A stretch of 64,000 nt of DNA from Pseudomonas sp. HOU2 (GCF_040729435.1 NZ_CP160398.1:4817001-4881000); one strand, 5' to 3'. Positions 45,162 through 53,325 are shown, numbered from the stretch's first letter. Notes: a model not told the origin generated them from the letters alone. Numbers and translations are program-made.

Positions 45162-46277
45162 ATGAAGCGAATGGCCGGACTTTCCGCACTTGCCTTGATT
45201 ATCTCCAGCACCAGTGGCTGCGGATGGGTCTGGGGCCCGGAAGGTTATTTCCGTGACCGTGGTAGCGATTACCTGGAAGCGCAACAGACTGCACCGATGC
45301 AACTGCCACCGAATGTCAGCACCTCCAAGCGTCTGGATCCGCTGTTGCCGATCCCGCGCAACGTGGCTGATGACACGGCGAAGGGCGAATACGTGGTACC
45401 GCGCCCGCAACCGCTGACGGCGGTTGCCGAGGCGACCGACTACTCGCTGCAGAAGAGCGGTGACTCGCGTTGGGTCGTGGCCCAGCACCCACCGGCTGAA
45501 GTGTGGCCAGTGGCGGTGCAGTTCTTCCAGGACAACGGTTTCCGTCTGGATGAGCAGCGCCCGCAAACCGGTGAATTCACTACCACCTGGCAGCATTCCG
45601 ACGAACTGTCCGCCGCTGTGGCCAAGCGCCTGAGCGCCGCCGGTGTCGGTTCCGACAGCGAAACCCGCGTGCGGGTGCGTATCGAGCCGGGCGTGCAGCG
45701 CAACACCAGTGAGATCTACGTGGTCAGCGCTGAGCGTCCTGCGGGCAGCACCGCCGACGTCGATTTCACCAACCGTTCGGTCAACACTGGCCTGGACGCC
45801 GCGCTGGTCGACGACATGCTCGCGAGCATGAGCCGGATCTCCGAGAAGGGTGGTTCGGTGTCGATGCTGGCTTCGCGTGACTTCGATACCCCGAGCCGTG
45901 TCAGCCTCAGCGAAGACGGCAGCGGCAACCCGGTACTGAACGTCGGTCCGGATCTGGATCGTGCCTGGTCGAGCGTCGGTCGTGCGCTGGAGCAAGGTCA
46001 GTGGCGCGTTGAAGACATCAACCGCAGCCTGGGCCTGTACTACATCAACCTGGCCGAAAAAGCCGAGAAGAAAGACGACAAGCCTGGTTTCTTCAGCAGC
46101 CTGTTCGGCAGTGCGCCGACCAAGGAAGAAGTTGAAGCCCGCGCCGAACGTTATCAGGTGCGCCTGAGCAAGGTCGGCGAGAACGTTCAGGTCACCGTCG
46201 AGAAGAATATCAACACCGTCGCGCCGGCCGATGTGGCGCGCAAAGTGTTGAGCGTGATTCAGGACAACCTGGGCTGA
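45162..46277 (+). CDS. bamC: Outer membrane assembly lipoprotein BamC (NlpB)
   Basis: A 371-residue lipoprotein with signal peptide and lipobox TSGC, the acylated Cys being residue 20. The unstructured lasso follows (GWVWGPEGYFRDRGSDYLEA), then two BamC helix-grip domains. It is a subunit of the BAM machine that inserts beta-barrel proteins. It sits 17 bases after dapA, as in E. coli dapA-bamC. Confidence 0.93.
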   Translation: MKRMAGLSALALIISSTSGCGWVWGPEGYFRDRGSDYLEAQQTAPMQLPPNVSTSKRLDPLLPIPRNVADDTAKGEYVVPRPQPLTAVAEATDYSLQKSGDSRWVVAQHPPAEVWPVAVQFFQDNGFRLDEQRPQTGEFTTTWQHSDELSAAVAKRLSAAGVGSDSETRVRVRIEPGVQRNTSEIYVVSAERPAGSTADVDFTNRSVNTGLDAALVDDMLASMSRISEKGGSVSMLASRDFDTPSRVSLSEDGSGNPVLNVGPDLDRAWSSVGRALEQGQWRVEDINRSLGLYYINLAEKAEKKDDKPGFFSSLFGSAPTKEEVEARAERYQVRLSKVGENVQVTVEKNINTVAPADVARKVLSVIQDNLG

Positions 46278-46281
46278 TCAC

Positions 46282-47043
46282 ATGCGCTTTGCCGTTCTCG
46301 GCAGCGGTAGCCAAGGGAACGGCACGCTGATCGCCAGCGCTGATACGTATGTGCTGGTGGATTGTGGTTTTTCCCTGCGGGAAACCGAAAAACGCCTGTT
46401 GCGCCTGGGTGTGAACCCGGCGCAACTGAGCGCGATACTCGTAACCCACGAACATGCCGACCACGTGCATGGCGTGGGTTTGCTGTCTCGGCGCTACAAT
46501 CTACCGGTCTACCTCAGTCGCGGCACACTGCGCGGGATGCGCAAACCGATCGAACCCGCAGGCTTTCTGGCCGGCGGCGATCAGCTGCAGATCGGCGCAC
46601 TGAACATCGGGGTCATTGCCGTGGCCCATGATGCGCAGGAGCCGACCCAGTACGTATTCAGTGATAACGAGCAGCGGCGCTTCGGCCTGCTGACCGACCT
46701 GGGTTCCTACTGCGAGCGGGTGCTGGACGGCTATCGGGATCTCGATGCGTTGATGATCGAATCCAACCACTGCCGCGACATGCTGGCCCGTGGTCATTAC
46801 CCGTACTTTCTCAAGCAACGGGTGGGCGGCGAGCTGGGACATTTGAACAACCATCAGGCGGCATTCCTGGTGGCCGAGTTGGGGTGGCAGGGCTTGCAGC
46901 ATCTGGTTCTCGCCCACCTGAGCAGCAAGAACAACCTGCCGCAGCTGGCCCGGCAATGTTTCGTCGACACCCTCGGGTGCGACCCGGACTGGCTGCAACT
47001 GGCCGATCAAGATTCAGGGCTCGACTGGCGCCATATCGCCTAG
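46282..47043 (+). CDS. MBL-fold metallo-hydrolase
   Basis: A 253-residue beta-lactamase-fold enzyme. The di-metal motif is VTHEHADHVHGVG near residue 55, and further ligands are in IESNHCRDML and VLAHLSSKNN. It resembles the YycJ/WalJ group of predicted nucleases/exonucleases more than glyoxalase II. It is in operon with bamC (4-base gap) and followed by purC 28 bases on. Confidence 0.87.
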   Translation: MRFAVLGSGSQGNGTLIASADTYVLVDCGFSLRETEKRLLRLGVNPAQLSAILVTHEHADHVHGVGLLSRRYNLPVYLSRGTLRGMRKPIEPAGFLAGGDQLQIGALNIGVIAVAHDAQEPTQYVFSDNEQRRFGLLTDLGSYCERVLDGYRDLDALMIESNHCRDMLARGHYPYFLKQRVGGELGHLNNHQAAFLVAELGWQGLQHLVLAHLSSKNNLPQLARQCFVDTLGCDPDWLQLADQDSGLDWRHIA

Positions 47044-47071
47044 CCCATCTACTTAGCAAGCGGAGCCCATC

Positions 47072-47785
47072 ATGGAAAAACGTGAAGAACTCTACCGCGG
47101 CAAAGCCAAATCGGTTTACAAGACCGACGACGCTGACCGCTTGATCCTGCTGTTTCGCAACGACACCTCGGCGTTCGACGGCAAGCGCATCGAGCAGCTC
47201 GACCGCAAAGGCATGGTGAACAACAAGTTCAACGCCTTCATCATGCAGAAACTCGAAGCGGCCGGCATTCCGACCCAATTCGACAAACTGCTGGGCGACA
47301 ACGAGTGCCTGGTGAAGAAGCTGGACATGATCCCGGTCGAGTGCGTCGTGCGTAACTACGCCGCCGGCAGCCTGGTAAAACGTCTGGGCATCGAAGAGGG
47401 CATGAAGCTCAACCCGTACACCTTCGAACTGTTCCTCAAGGACGACGCCAAGGGCGACCCGTTCATCAACGAATCCCACGTCGTGGCCTTCGGCTGGGGC
47501 ACCGCCGAGCAACTGGCGCGCATGAAAGAACTGTCGCTCAAGGTCAATGAAGTCCTGAGCAAGCTGTTCGACGACGCAGGCCTGCTGCTGGTGGACTTCA
47601 AGCTTGAATTCGGCGTGTTCAGCGACGGCTCGATCGTCCTCGGCGACGAGTTCAGCCCGGACGGCTGCCGTCTGTGGGACAAGGACACCAAGAAGAAGAT
47701 GGACAAGGACCGCTTCCGTCAGGGCCTCGGTGACGTCATCGAAGCCTACGAAGAAGTCGCCAATCGTCTGGGTGTACCGCTTTAA
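47072..47785 (+). CDS. purC: SAICAR synthetase
   Basis: A 237-residue enzyme of purine synthesis, joining aspartate to CAIR with ATP. The beginning [18 protein letters not shown] is the nucleotide-binding start, and the two signature blocks are [17 protein letters not shown] and [14 protein letters not shown]. It is full length, with the ribosome site AAGCGGAG. It is the last gene of the dapA-bamC-MBL-purC run before tRNA-Ser. Confidence 0.96.
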   Translation: MEKREELYRGKAKSVYKTDDADRLILLFRNDTSAFDGKRIEQLDRKGMVNNKFNAFIMQKLEAAGIPTQFDKLLGDNECLVKKLDMIPVECVVRNYAAGSLVKRLGIEEGMKLNPYTFELFLKDDAKGDPFINESHVVAFGWGTAEQLARMKELSLKVNEVLSKLFDDAGLLLVDFKLEFGVFSDGSIVLGDEFSPDGCRLWDKDTKKKMDKDRFRQGLGDVIEAYEEVANRLGVPL

Positions 47786-47868
47786 TCGACGCAAGCATCT
47801 GATAGCACGAAGAAATTTTCGAAAGAGGGTTTGCTTTCGGCAGAAGTGTTGTTATGATGCGCGCCGTT

Positions 47869-47958
47869 GGAGAGATGCCAGAGTGGCCGAATGGGACGGA
47901 TTCGAAATCCGTTGTACCTTCACCGGTACCTAGGGTTCGAATCCCTATCTCTCCGCCA
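47869..47958 (+). tRNA. tRNA-Ser (CGA)
   Basis: A 90-base tRNA with a long variable arm and encoded CCA. The acceptor stem GGAGAGA pairs with TCTCTCC. The anticodon loop is TTCGAAA, anticodon CGA. The T-arm is GGGTTCGAATCCC. Its 3' end is the integration site of the 12-kb element downstream; the element's left att sequence restores the tRNA end, so the gene is intact. Confidence 0.97.
47942..47958 (+). other. attL core
   Basis: TCCCTATCTCTCCGCCA forms the last 17 bases of tRNA-Ser. It is exactly repeated at 60084-60100 and is the presumed crossover segment of the integrase. Confidence 0.9.
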
Positions 47959-47965
47959 TACATAG

Positions 47966-47999
47966 AAAAGCCCCGTAGATTAAAGTCTCGGGGCTTTTT
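47966..47999 (+). terminator. Terminator after tRNA-Ser (element-borne copy)
   Basis: AAAAGCCCCG followed by a short loop and CGGGGCTTTTT gives a hairpin and T-run directly after tRNA-Ser. The chromosomal counterpart appears past attR at 60109, so the element brings its own terminator for the tRNA. Confidence 0.85.
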
Positions 48000-48010
48000 G
48001 CATTCTGGGA

Positions 48011-48033
48011 TTCTACGTAACGGTTCTACGTAA
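48011..48033 (+). repeat. Arm-type integrase site repeats, left end
   Basis: TTCTACGTAA occurs twice (48011 and 48024) in 13-base register. The same motif and spacing occur at the right end (60001 and 60014). These are likely arm-binding sites for the N-terminal domain of the element integrase. Confidence 0.7.
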
Positions 48034-48192
48034 AATACTTTCGTTACAGGCCCTCGCTCTATGGCTATAGCGTCTTATCTATCCCGCGCTCATCTAGCCC
48101 ACGCTGAACTCGTTCGGCGTCTGTGTGAGGCTGTGAAGCATCAAGCGGAGGTAAGCTCTTGGTGAGCGAAAGGTAGTCTGGCGGATTTGCCT

Positions 48193-48220
48193 AGAAAGCC
48201 TCAATTCTCTGAGGCTTTCT
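48193..48220. terminator. Bidirectional terminator
   Basis: AGAAAGCCTCA-ATTCTC-TGAGGCTTTCT is a perfect 11-base stem with A/T-rich edges. It should end the minus-strand gene at 48235. Confidence 0.75.
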
Positions 48221-48234
48221 TGTTGCGGCGCTCT

Positions 48235-48405
48235 TTATGCGTAGGAGATCAGCTTCCACGTAACAGCTTTGCCGTTATGCGGTGGGAATACATTTCCTTT
48301 GGCGATTGGTGCGGTAGTAGAGGGTGTGTCTTGCGATTTCCAAACACCACTCTCTGGTGATTTTTCGCCGGTTTTCCCCGTAGTTCCTATTGGTGACTTG
48401 CTCAT
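48235..48405 (-). CDS. Small YjzC-like hypothetical protein
   Basis: A 56-residue protein started at ATG 48405 after GGGGATGTGAA. The pattern GEKSPESGVWK, a Thr/Pro linker, then GNVFPPHNGKAVTWKLI resembles YjzC-like small proteins, where a short G.(S/C)P.SG..W and a later FPP...W segment recur. The function of that group is unknown. It is the leftmost gene of the element, transcribed toward attL and ending in a terminator. Confidence 0.6.
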   Translation of the reverse strand: MSKSPIGTTGKTGEKSPESGVWKSQDTPSTTAPIAKGNVFPPHNGKAVTWKLISYA

Positions 48406-48495
48406 TTCACATCCCCATGGCAGTTGTTGCCCAAGCCGCAATAGGCAGCCTGAAAGCAATATGAGCCTAGTCTGGATCCAAGCAATATCAAGGTG

Positions 48496-48573
48496 ATGGC
48501 AAATCTTGAAACATTTCAGGCTTTGGCTGTATTGGCTTGGGCCGTGGCAAATACGACATTATGTACAGCATAG
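48496..48573 (+). CDS. Possible 25-residue leader peptide
   Basis: An open frame MANLETFQALAVLAWAVANT with five further residues and a TAG stop, preceded by CAAGGTG. It could be a hydrophobic microprotein or leader upstream of the sRNA-like segment. Nothing beyond the ribosome site and hydrophobic character supports it. Confidence 0.25.
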   Translation: MANLETFQALAVLAWAVANTTLCTA

Positions 48574-48606
48574 GCGACATTGGCACGTGTTTTGCTTATT
48601 GTATGG

Positions 48607-48634
48607 TTGTAATCCCTAGAATTCGTGGTATAAT
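48607..48634 (+). promoter_or_regulatory. Sigma-70-like promoter
   Basis: TTGTAA, 16 bases, TATAAT (perfect -10 at 48629-48634). It is the best promoter in the left part of the element and would start a transcript near 48641. Confidence 0.65.
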
Positions 48635-48640
48635 AAGTAC

Positions 48641-48729
48641 ACAGAGACAGAAGATTTATTCGCTCTCTGTTCTACTCCAAATTCAGAACACTTAAACCGA
48701 ACCGGGGTTGCAACCGAGTTCGGTTTTTC
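48641..48729 (+). ncRNA. Candidate small RNA ending at an intrinsic terminator
   Basis: Directly after the TATAAT box, a hairpin ACAGAGA...TCTCTGT (48641-48670) is followed by AACCGAAC...GTTCGGTTTTTCT (48695-48729), a stem with T-run that encloses the palindrome GGTTGCAACC. A transcript of about 90 bases with two stem-loops and no open frame would result. It could be a regulatory RNA of replication or an attenuator for the operon at 49012. Confidence 0.5.
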
Positions 48730-48773
48730 TGTAGGCCAAGGATCCTTTAGTCCTGTCACGTTCTAGATAAGTG

Positions 48774-48860
48774 GGCGGGCCAATACTTGTCACAACTAGC
48801 TGGACTGCTCCTAAGGGAGTTCGGCTGAGGGGAAGTTGTTAGATCCTTCCTCGGCCCGTC
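48774..48860 (+). ncRNA. Branched RNA structure in operon leader
   Basis: An outer stem GGCGGGCC (48774) / GGCCCGTC (48853) closes with one G-U pair. Inside are the hairpin CTCC-TAAG-GGAG (48808-48819) and a longer stem CTGAGGGG / CCTTCCTCGG (48824-48854). This three-way folding in the leader of the tape-measure operon suggests a structured regulatory RNA. A second palindrome, TCTGGCCAGA, lies near 48923. The remaining bases to 49011 hold no supported gene. Confidence 0.4.
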
Positions 48861-49011
48861 AATCCTACGGGTAGCCTTCATAGCCGGCATGGATAACTAA
48901 TTTCATAACGCTGTAACCATTCTGGCCAGAGCCTAAAAATTCTGGCCATTTTTTCGTGCCCGGTAATCCGCGTAACAGCGCATACCCTACAACAACATTC
49001 AAGGATTCAAT

Positions 49012-49695
49012 ATGGCGAAAGTAACCTATCAGCCCTGTGCTGTATGCAATACCAAGTTCCCCGTTAGGCCGCAAGCCCCGCACGCTAAGTTCTGCTCTAC
49101 GAAGTGCAGAATGCAGCATCACCGCCAAGAAAAGCAAAACGCTACACCAACCACAATAACCAAAGAGGTAACACCGTTAATGAAAGAATCACAACTGTTC
49201 CAACCAGATGCAGCGTATCTAAAGCGTCTACAAGACATCGAAGTGGATTTTTACAAGGATCGCACTCAGTGCAATATCCAAGGGCGTGAGCAACTTGGAA
49301 TCATGGAAGAGTTCGAGGTGCAAGGATTGCAACAAGCTCTCGACCGCTATGCCGAATTGACTACCGTGCAAGGCTACCGAGCGACCGGAGAAATCGCTCA
49401 TCTGCCCAAGCTGATTGCAGGGCCAACAGTAGACTGGGTAGTTCTCTCGCTTCGCAAGCCAGAATCACAAGTCGAAAAAGAGATTGCTCAAATCAAGGCT
49501 CAAGTTGAGTCTGACTATCTTGCCCAGCTAGCCGAGGCTAAAGCTGCTTGTGTGGCGAAGGAAGTAGAGTCGCTGATTGCCAACGAACGCCGTAAGAAAC
49601 GACAAGCTGAGTTGGATGTTAAGGCAACACAAGAAGCAGAAGAATACGCCCGTGTAGAAGCTGAAGTGCTGGCAGCTCTTGGAGGCAAACAATGA
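49012..49695 (+). CDS. Zinc-finger and coiled-coil protein of unknown function
   Basis: A 227-residue protein. The first 40 residues form a C4 zinc ribbon with Cys9, Cys12, Cys28 and Cys32 (PCAVC and KFCSTKCR). A Thr/Lys linker follows, and residues 150-225 are a charged coiled coil rich in Glu, Lys and Ala. It is the first gene of the coupled operon and ends 4 bases inside the next gene (ATGA). The DNA-binding finger suggests regulation or nucleoprotein assembly. No family is recognised. Confidence 0.75.
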   Translation: MAKVTYQPCAVCNTKFPVRPQAPHAKFCSTKCRMQHHRQEKQNATPTTITKEVTPLMKESQLFQPDAAYLKRLQDIEVDFYKDRTQCNIQGREQLGIMEEFEVQGLQQALDRYAELTTVQGYRATGEIAHLPKLIAGPTVDWVVLSLRKPESQVEKEIAQIKAQVESDYLAQLAEAKAACVAKEVESLIANERRKKRQAELDVKATQEAEEYARVEAEVLAALGGKQ

Positions 49696-49955
49696 CCGAT
49701 AAAATCGATCCAAGCACTCTATCAGGTACAGAGCTGTTGCTTAGACTTAAGTACGCTAAAGATACACTCTCTACAAGCCCTGTAGAGACTCCTGTAGAGG
49801 TCGTTACAAAACAAGCGTTACCAGTAGATGAAGAAGCCTCGGAAGAGGCTGTAATCGCGTTTAAAGCTGCTCTGGAGTTGCTTGCAGCTAAAGAGCGTGC
49901 CGCTAAGTTGCTTGAGGCTGCTAAAAAAGCACACGAGGATAAGAATAACCAATGA
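49692..49955 (+). CDS. Small acidic/helical protein of unknown function
   Basis: An 87-residue protein beginning MTDKIDPSTLSGTELLLRLK. The second half is Ala/Glu/Lys-rich helix (AAKERAAKLLEAAKKAHEDK). It overlaps both neighbours by 4 bases (ATGA), so it is made in step with them. Size and position before a tape-measure-like gene would fit a tail-assembly-chaperone role, but I see no frameshift site and no sequence evidence for that. Confidence 0.7.
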   Translation: MTDKIDPSTLSGTELLLRLKYAKDTLSTSPVETPVEVVTKQALPVDEEASEEAVIAFKAALELLAAKERAAKLLEAAKKAHEDKNNQ

Positions 49956-50332
49956 CAAACCGCGTCACCGAACAAACTGGGTTGAAAAAGTCCCAACCGC
50001 AATACCACAGCATCACCCGCATGACAGGCCACCCAAAAATCAGAATGTTCACCTGTGCTATGGGGCAATGGCTTCGCAAGTATCATGGCTTCGATATCGA
50101 TTTTAGTTACCAATGGGTGAGACACGAAGACGGCAGTTTGTACTTCGCACTTACCGGCTCGCGCTCTGTGCAAGATGTATTCGCCGCCTACGTAGATAAC
50201 AACCAAGGCGATTACTACGACACCGCTAACGTTGTTCAATACGGACGCAACACTCCGGCATTCCATCGTGCTTTTAATAAGCTGCTGGAATCGAGACAGC
50301 TCCGCCACGGTTACGGGGAGTCTAAACGATGA
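49952..50332 (+). CDS. Unknown protein, third gene of the coupled operon
   Basis: A 126-residue soluble protein with an N-terminal RMTGHPKIRMFTCAMGQWLRKY, a central FSYQWVRHEDGSLYFAL likely forming strands, and a basic C-terminus (RHGYGESKR). It has ATGA overlaps on both sides. I do not recognise the family and see no catalytic motif. Confidence 0.7.
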   Translation: MTNRVTEQTGLKKSQPQYHSITRMTGHPKIRMFTCAMGQWLRKYHGFDIDFSYQWVRHEDGSLYFALTGSRSVQDVFAAYVDNNQGDYYDTANVVQYGRNTPAFHRAFNKLLESRQLRHGYGESKR

Positions 50333-52509
50333 ATTCTGAAGTCATCGCCAAGCTCATTGGTGTTCTCCAGTTCCAAGTGGATATCTCCGGCCTTCAACGC
50401 TTTGAGCGTGGCTTGGCTCAAGCACGCCAGAAGATGATGGCTCTGTCTCGTGAGGCAGATGTTCTAGGTAAGAAACTGGGTGCCAAGATGGGCATCAAGC
50501 TTGATAGCGCTGGACAAGAGAAGCTAGCCAAGACGGTAAGAGCCAACCTCGACCGAGAGCTAAAGCTTGAGCAGGCTGTGCAACGCACCAGACGTGCAAC
50601 GTTCACCGCTGAACTACAGGGGCAGAAGCTCATCAACCTTCGCCAGAAAGAAGGGGCAGCAATCCAGTCCCAGGCCCTGCGCGATAAGATCGCTCAGGCC
50701 GTTCTAGATGCCAAGTCAGCCAAGGCCGAAGGCGAGCGTTTGAAGGTGTCGGGCGCGGCACTCAAACAGGCTCAATCCATTGAGCAGCACAAGGCTCGTC
50801 AAGCTCGCTGGGAAGCACTCCTAGGCCAGCAGCAACAGAAGACCGCCATCCTGCAACAGAAGCAATTCCAAGCAATGACGGCAACTCAGAAAGCCGAGTT
50901 TGCTCTACAACAATCAAGGCTGAGTGCACACCGTGCAGCAGTGAAGTTTGCTGCACAGCAAGAGGCTGCAAAGCTTCGTGCTCAACGTCTCGAAGTAAGC
51001 CACGCTCAGAAGGGTGAGCGCTTCCAATGGGCTCAAACCCGGCAAGCTCATTGGGAGGCTAAGCGTAACGAACCTAGCCCCTCTACAGGCTTTATGGGTC
51101 TTGGAACCGGGGCTCTCGCCCTAGGCGGTGTCACCGCTGGTCTAGCTGCAATTGTGGGAGCTGTAAGCGCCCTTGGAGACCGTCTCTCCGCTACACAGGC
51201 CCGAGTGTCTGAGAGTCAGCAACTTGAAAACGTCCTGTCTCAGGCGGGGGGCAAGAATCCTGCTAACGCGGAATTCGCCAAATCGGAATGGCTACGGATC
51301 AATGCGAAATATGGCACTGAGGCTAGTCTTGAATCCGCTAAGGCGTACCGAACATTCCTGATGGCGGAAATGGCTCGTGGTCGTAGCATCAGCCAAGCCA
51401 CTGGCACATATGAAACACGCCAAGCAGCCTTTCGCGGTGCTGGGATGACTTCCGAGGAACAGCGCCGTGCAAACCTGCAACTCCAGCAGATTGCGAGCAA
51501 ATCACAGGGCGATAGGGAAGACCTGAACACCTTCTCCGAAGCAGCGCCATTGCTGGTGGAGCCAATCCGCCGTGCATGGGCTGAACGTAACAAGCATGCC
51601 CTTGACGCCAATCTAGAGAAGGATTTCAGAGCCAGCACCAAGACAGGCAACCTCAAGGCAATTGACTTCACTAAGGGTATTGAGTTGTTCGTGAAGGAAA
51701 ACGCCGCTGCAATTGAACGTCAGAGTGGCAGCATCGATGCCAACGCGACTCGCCTTTCCAATCAGAAATTCTTGCAGCAGCAAGGGTTGGATCAGAGTCC
51801 GGAATTGATCAACTCGATCAATGAAAGGATCAAGAGTGAAATGGAGCTGACAGAGGCATTGAAGCCTTTGAAAGAGGCTGCGGTACAGGCTGACATTGCT
51901 CTCAACAAAATGGCTGCGTCTTTTGCTCGGTTTATCTTCGGGAAAGATGATACTCCGGAGCAGGCAGCTAAAAAGATCGACGGCCTATCACCTGATCAGC
52001 CTGCGATTGATGTAAGTGCGCTCAGTACGCCTAAGCCATCTACCGGTGAGAAACCTCAAGATCCAATTAACCGCTTGTTCCGCTGGTTTACGAACTCTCC
52101 TGATTACGATGAAGGCCCTGCGAACAAAGTTAGAGCGCCGCAAATGAACACGCTAGGAATGCAGTTTCCGAAGCTTGATCTATCTAAGCTAAGGCTTGAC
52201 ATGGATATGGGTGAATTGGCTGAGCGAATTGGTGAGTATCAGCGCTTCCGCCCTGACACATTTGAGCCAATCACCTCAAGAGACATGATGCGGACGTCTG
52301 GCTCATCTGTTGAGTACCCAGTGCAGCAAATCACCACTACAAATGAGCATGTCACTAACAATAACAACACAATTTCACCGTCCATCACTGTGAATGTAAA
52401 CACAGTCGGGGGTGATGAAGTGCTAGGTAAAGTTATCGGTGACGAAGTTGATGCACGGATGCAAAGGATGCTGAGAGAAACACAAGCCAATCAGAAAGAG
52501 CTTTACTGA
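50329..52509 (+). CDS. Tape-measure-like protein
   Basis: A 726-residue protein, the largest of the element. Residues 10-40 (LQFQVDISGLQRFERGLAQA) match the opening of tail tape-measure proteins, where a strand and helix of the form (F/V).(I/V)D.SGL..(F/L)...L..A are usual. Residues 40-250 are a long Gln/Ala/Lys/Arg-rich coiled coil. Residues 254-281 are a Gly/Ala/Leu hydrophobic segment (GLGTGALALGGVTAGLAAIV). Residues 300-470 resemble the tape-measure domain (AAFRGAGMTSEEQRRANLQL, then DLNTFSEAAPLL). The C-terminus is a TNNNNTISPSITVNVNTVGG beta segment common in tail proteins. No other tail gene is nearby. Confidence 0.65.
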   Translation: MNSEVIAKLIGVLQFQVDISGLQRFERGLAQARQKMMALSREADVLGKKLGAKMGIKLDSAGQEKLAKTVRANLDRELKLEQAVQRTRRATFTAELQGQKLINLRQKEGAAIQSQALRDKIAQAVLDAKSAKAEGERLKVSGAALKQAQSIEQHKARQARWEALLGQQQQKTAILQQKQFQAMTATQKAEFALQQSRLSAHRAAVKFAAQQEAAKLRAQRLEVSHAQKGERFQWAQTRQAHWEAKRNEPSPSTGFMGLGTGALALGGVTAGLAAIVGAVSALGDRLSATQARVSESQQLENVLSQAGGKNPANAEFAKSEWLRINAKYGTEASLESAKAYRTFLMAEMARGRSISQATGTYETRQAAFRGAGMTSEEQRRANLQLQQIASKSQGDREDLNTFSEAAPLLVEPIRRAWAERNKHALDANLEKDFRASTKTGNLKAIDFTKGIELFVKENAAAIERQSGSIDANATRLSNQKFLQQQGLDQSPELINSINERIKSEMELTEALKPLKEAAVQADIALNKMAASFARFIFGKDDTPEQAAKKIDGLSPDQPAIDVSALSTPKPSTGEKPQDPINRLFRWFTNSPDYDEGPANKVRAPQMNTLGMQFPKLDLSKLRLDMDMGELAERIGEYQRFRPDTFEPITSRDMMRTSGSSVEYPVQQITTTNEHVTNNNNTISPSITVNVNTVGGDEVLGKVIGDEVDARMQRMLRETQANQKELY

Positions 52510-52790
52510 TGGTTTCCGTTATTCGGGCGATTGTGCTGGCTGCAATCGCGCAGGTAATGATACTGGCGCTGCTCATTGGCTATCTGTTTGTGCACACCGA
52601 CAACATGGCGAAAACCTACGCTCTCTTAGCAGAGCGTAACGCCAACTCATATACAACTGAGCTAGTGCACGATCAATACAACCAGTTGCAGGTCGAGCAG
52701 TCCCGAGAGAGAGCGCAGCTCCATAATTGGGTTGATAAGCGAATTGACTTGAAGCTATCCGAGGCTTTGAGTCGAGGTCAGAACAGGTAG
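52509..52790 (+). CDS. Single-pass membrane protein with coiled coil
   Basis: A 93-residue protein with an N-terminal membrane helix (VIRAIVLAAIAQVMILALLI) and a charged coiled coil (DQYNQLQVEQSRERAQLHNW). It starts in a TGATG overlap with the tape-measure-like gene. The topology is like an inner-membrane spanin or a membrane anchor, but no outer-membrane partner or endolysin is present. Its place right after the tape-measure-like gene suggests that the two work together. Confidence 0.7.
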   Translation: MVSVIRAIVLAAIAQVMILALLIGYLFVHTDNMAKTYALLAERNANSYTTELVHDQYNQLQVEQSRERAQLHNWVDKRIDLKLSEALSRGQNR

Positions 52791-52804
52791 TCATTCTGCT
52801 TCAA

Positions 52805-52876
52805 GTCTACAGGGGGGAAATTCCCCTATGTACACAGGGGAAAATCCACTACGTCACAGGGGGGAAAATCCCCTAC
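52805..52876 (+). repeat. Iteron array, candidate replication origin
   Basis: Three imperfect tandem copies of an approximately 22- to 25-base unit, consensus ACAGGGG(GG)AAAATCCCCTA(C/T)G, begin at about 52809, 52834 and 52855. Each unit contains GGGGAAAATCCCC-like dyad symmetry. The run is followed by AT-rich sequence (ACTAATAAGACTGATAATAAC). This is the classic shape of an iteron origin, and it lies upstream of the winged-helix gene at 53326. The rest of the gap to 53137 includes an inverted GTGCA / TGCAC pair. Confidence 0.7.
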
Positions 52877-53137
52877 TAATAAGACTGATAATAACAAGAA
52901 AGAAATAGTAAGACTGAATGCGGTGTGTGAATTCGCTCACTGCGTTCGCTGCATCGTGTGCACCCTCTGGGTTTCTTGCACCTACAAAGCAGAAGAGCTT
53001 TTTTGTTCTGTGTAGGGAATTGTGATTGATCGTGCAAGGATCATCAATTAGCGGTGCACACACCCTATGGAAATAACATTGAGTCCATACAGGTCATTCT
53101 GACCGCTGTGAGATTTTACCGTGCAAGGAGAAATGAA

Positions 53138-53305
53138 ATGAATATTCAATTTCGTCAACACAGCCGTGAATGGTTAAAGGCCAGTAACGGTAATGGTGGC
53201 CCTAGTGCAGCAGCTCGTGTTGCACAGATGATTGAAATGATTGCCCTCTACCGAACTGGGGCAATGGAAGAAACCAAGTTCTTGGAACAAATGAAAAGCC
53301 TATAA
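53138..53305 (+). CDS. Small protein preceding the winged-helix gene
   Basis: A 55-residue protein started at ATG 53138 after AAGGAGAAATGAA. It contains QHSREWLKASNGNGGPSAAA and a helical end (QMIEMIALYRTGAMEETKF). It lies 20 bases before the winged-helix gene on the same strand. The family is unknown; a copy-control or Rep-accessory role is suggested only by position. Confidence 0.6.
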   Translation: MNIQFRQHSREWLKASNGNGGPSAAARVAQMIEMIALYRTGAMEETKFLEQMKSL

Positions 53306-53325
53306 TCAAATATACGAGGAATACG

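Noticed and set aside
48910..48945. Rho-independent terminator at the repeated TTCTGGCCA before the tape-measure operon
   Set aside because: The TGGCCA copies could pair, but the loop is long and the stem only six bases; it is better seen as an operator-like palindrome (TCTGGCCAGA).
52854..53063. Minus-strand open frame across the iteron region
   Set aside because: It covers the iterons and AT-rich DNA and lacks a ribosome site.
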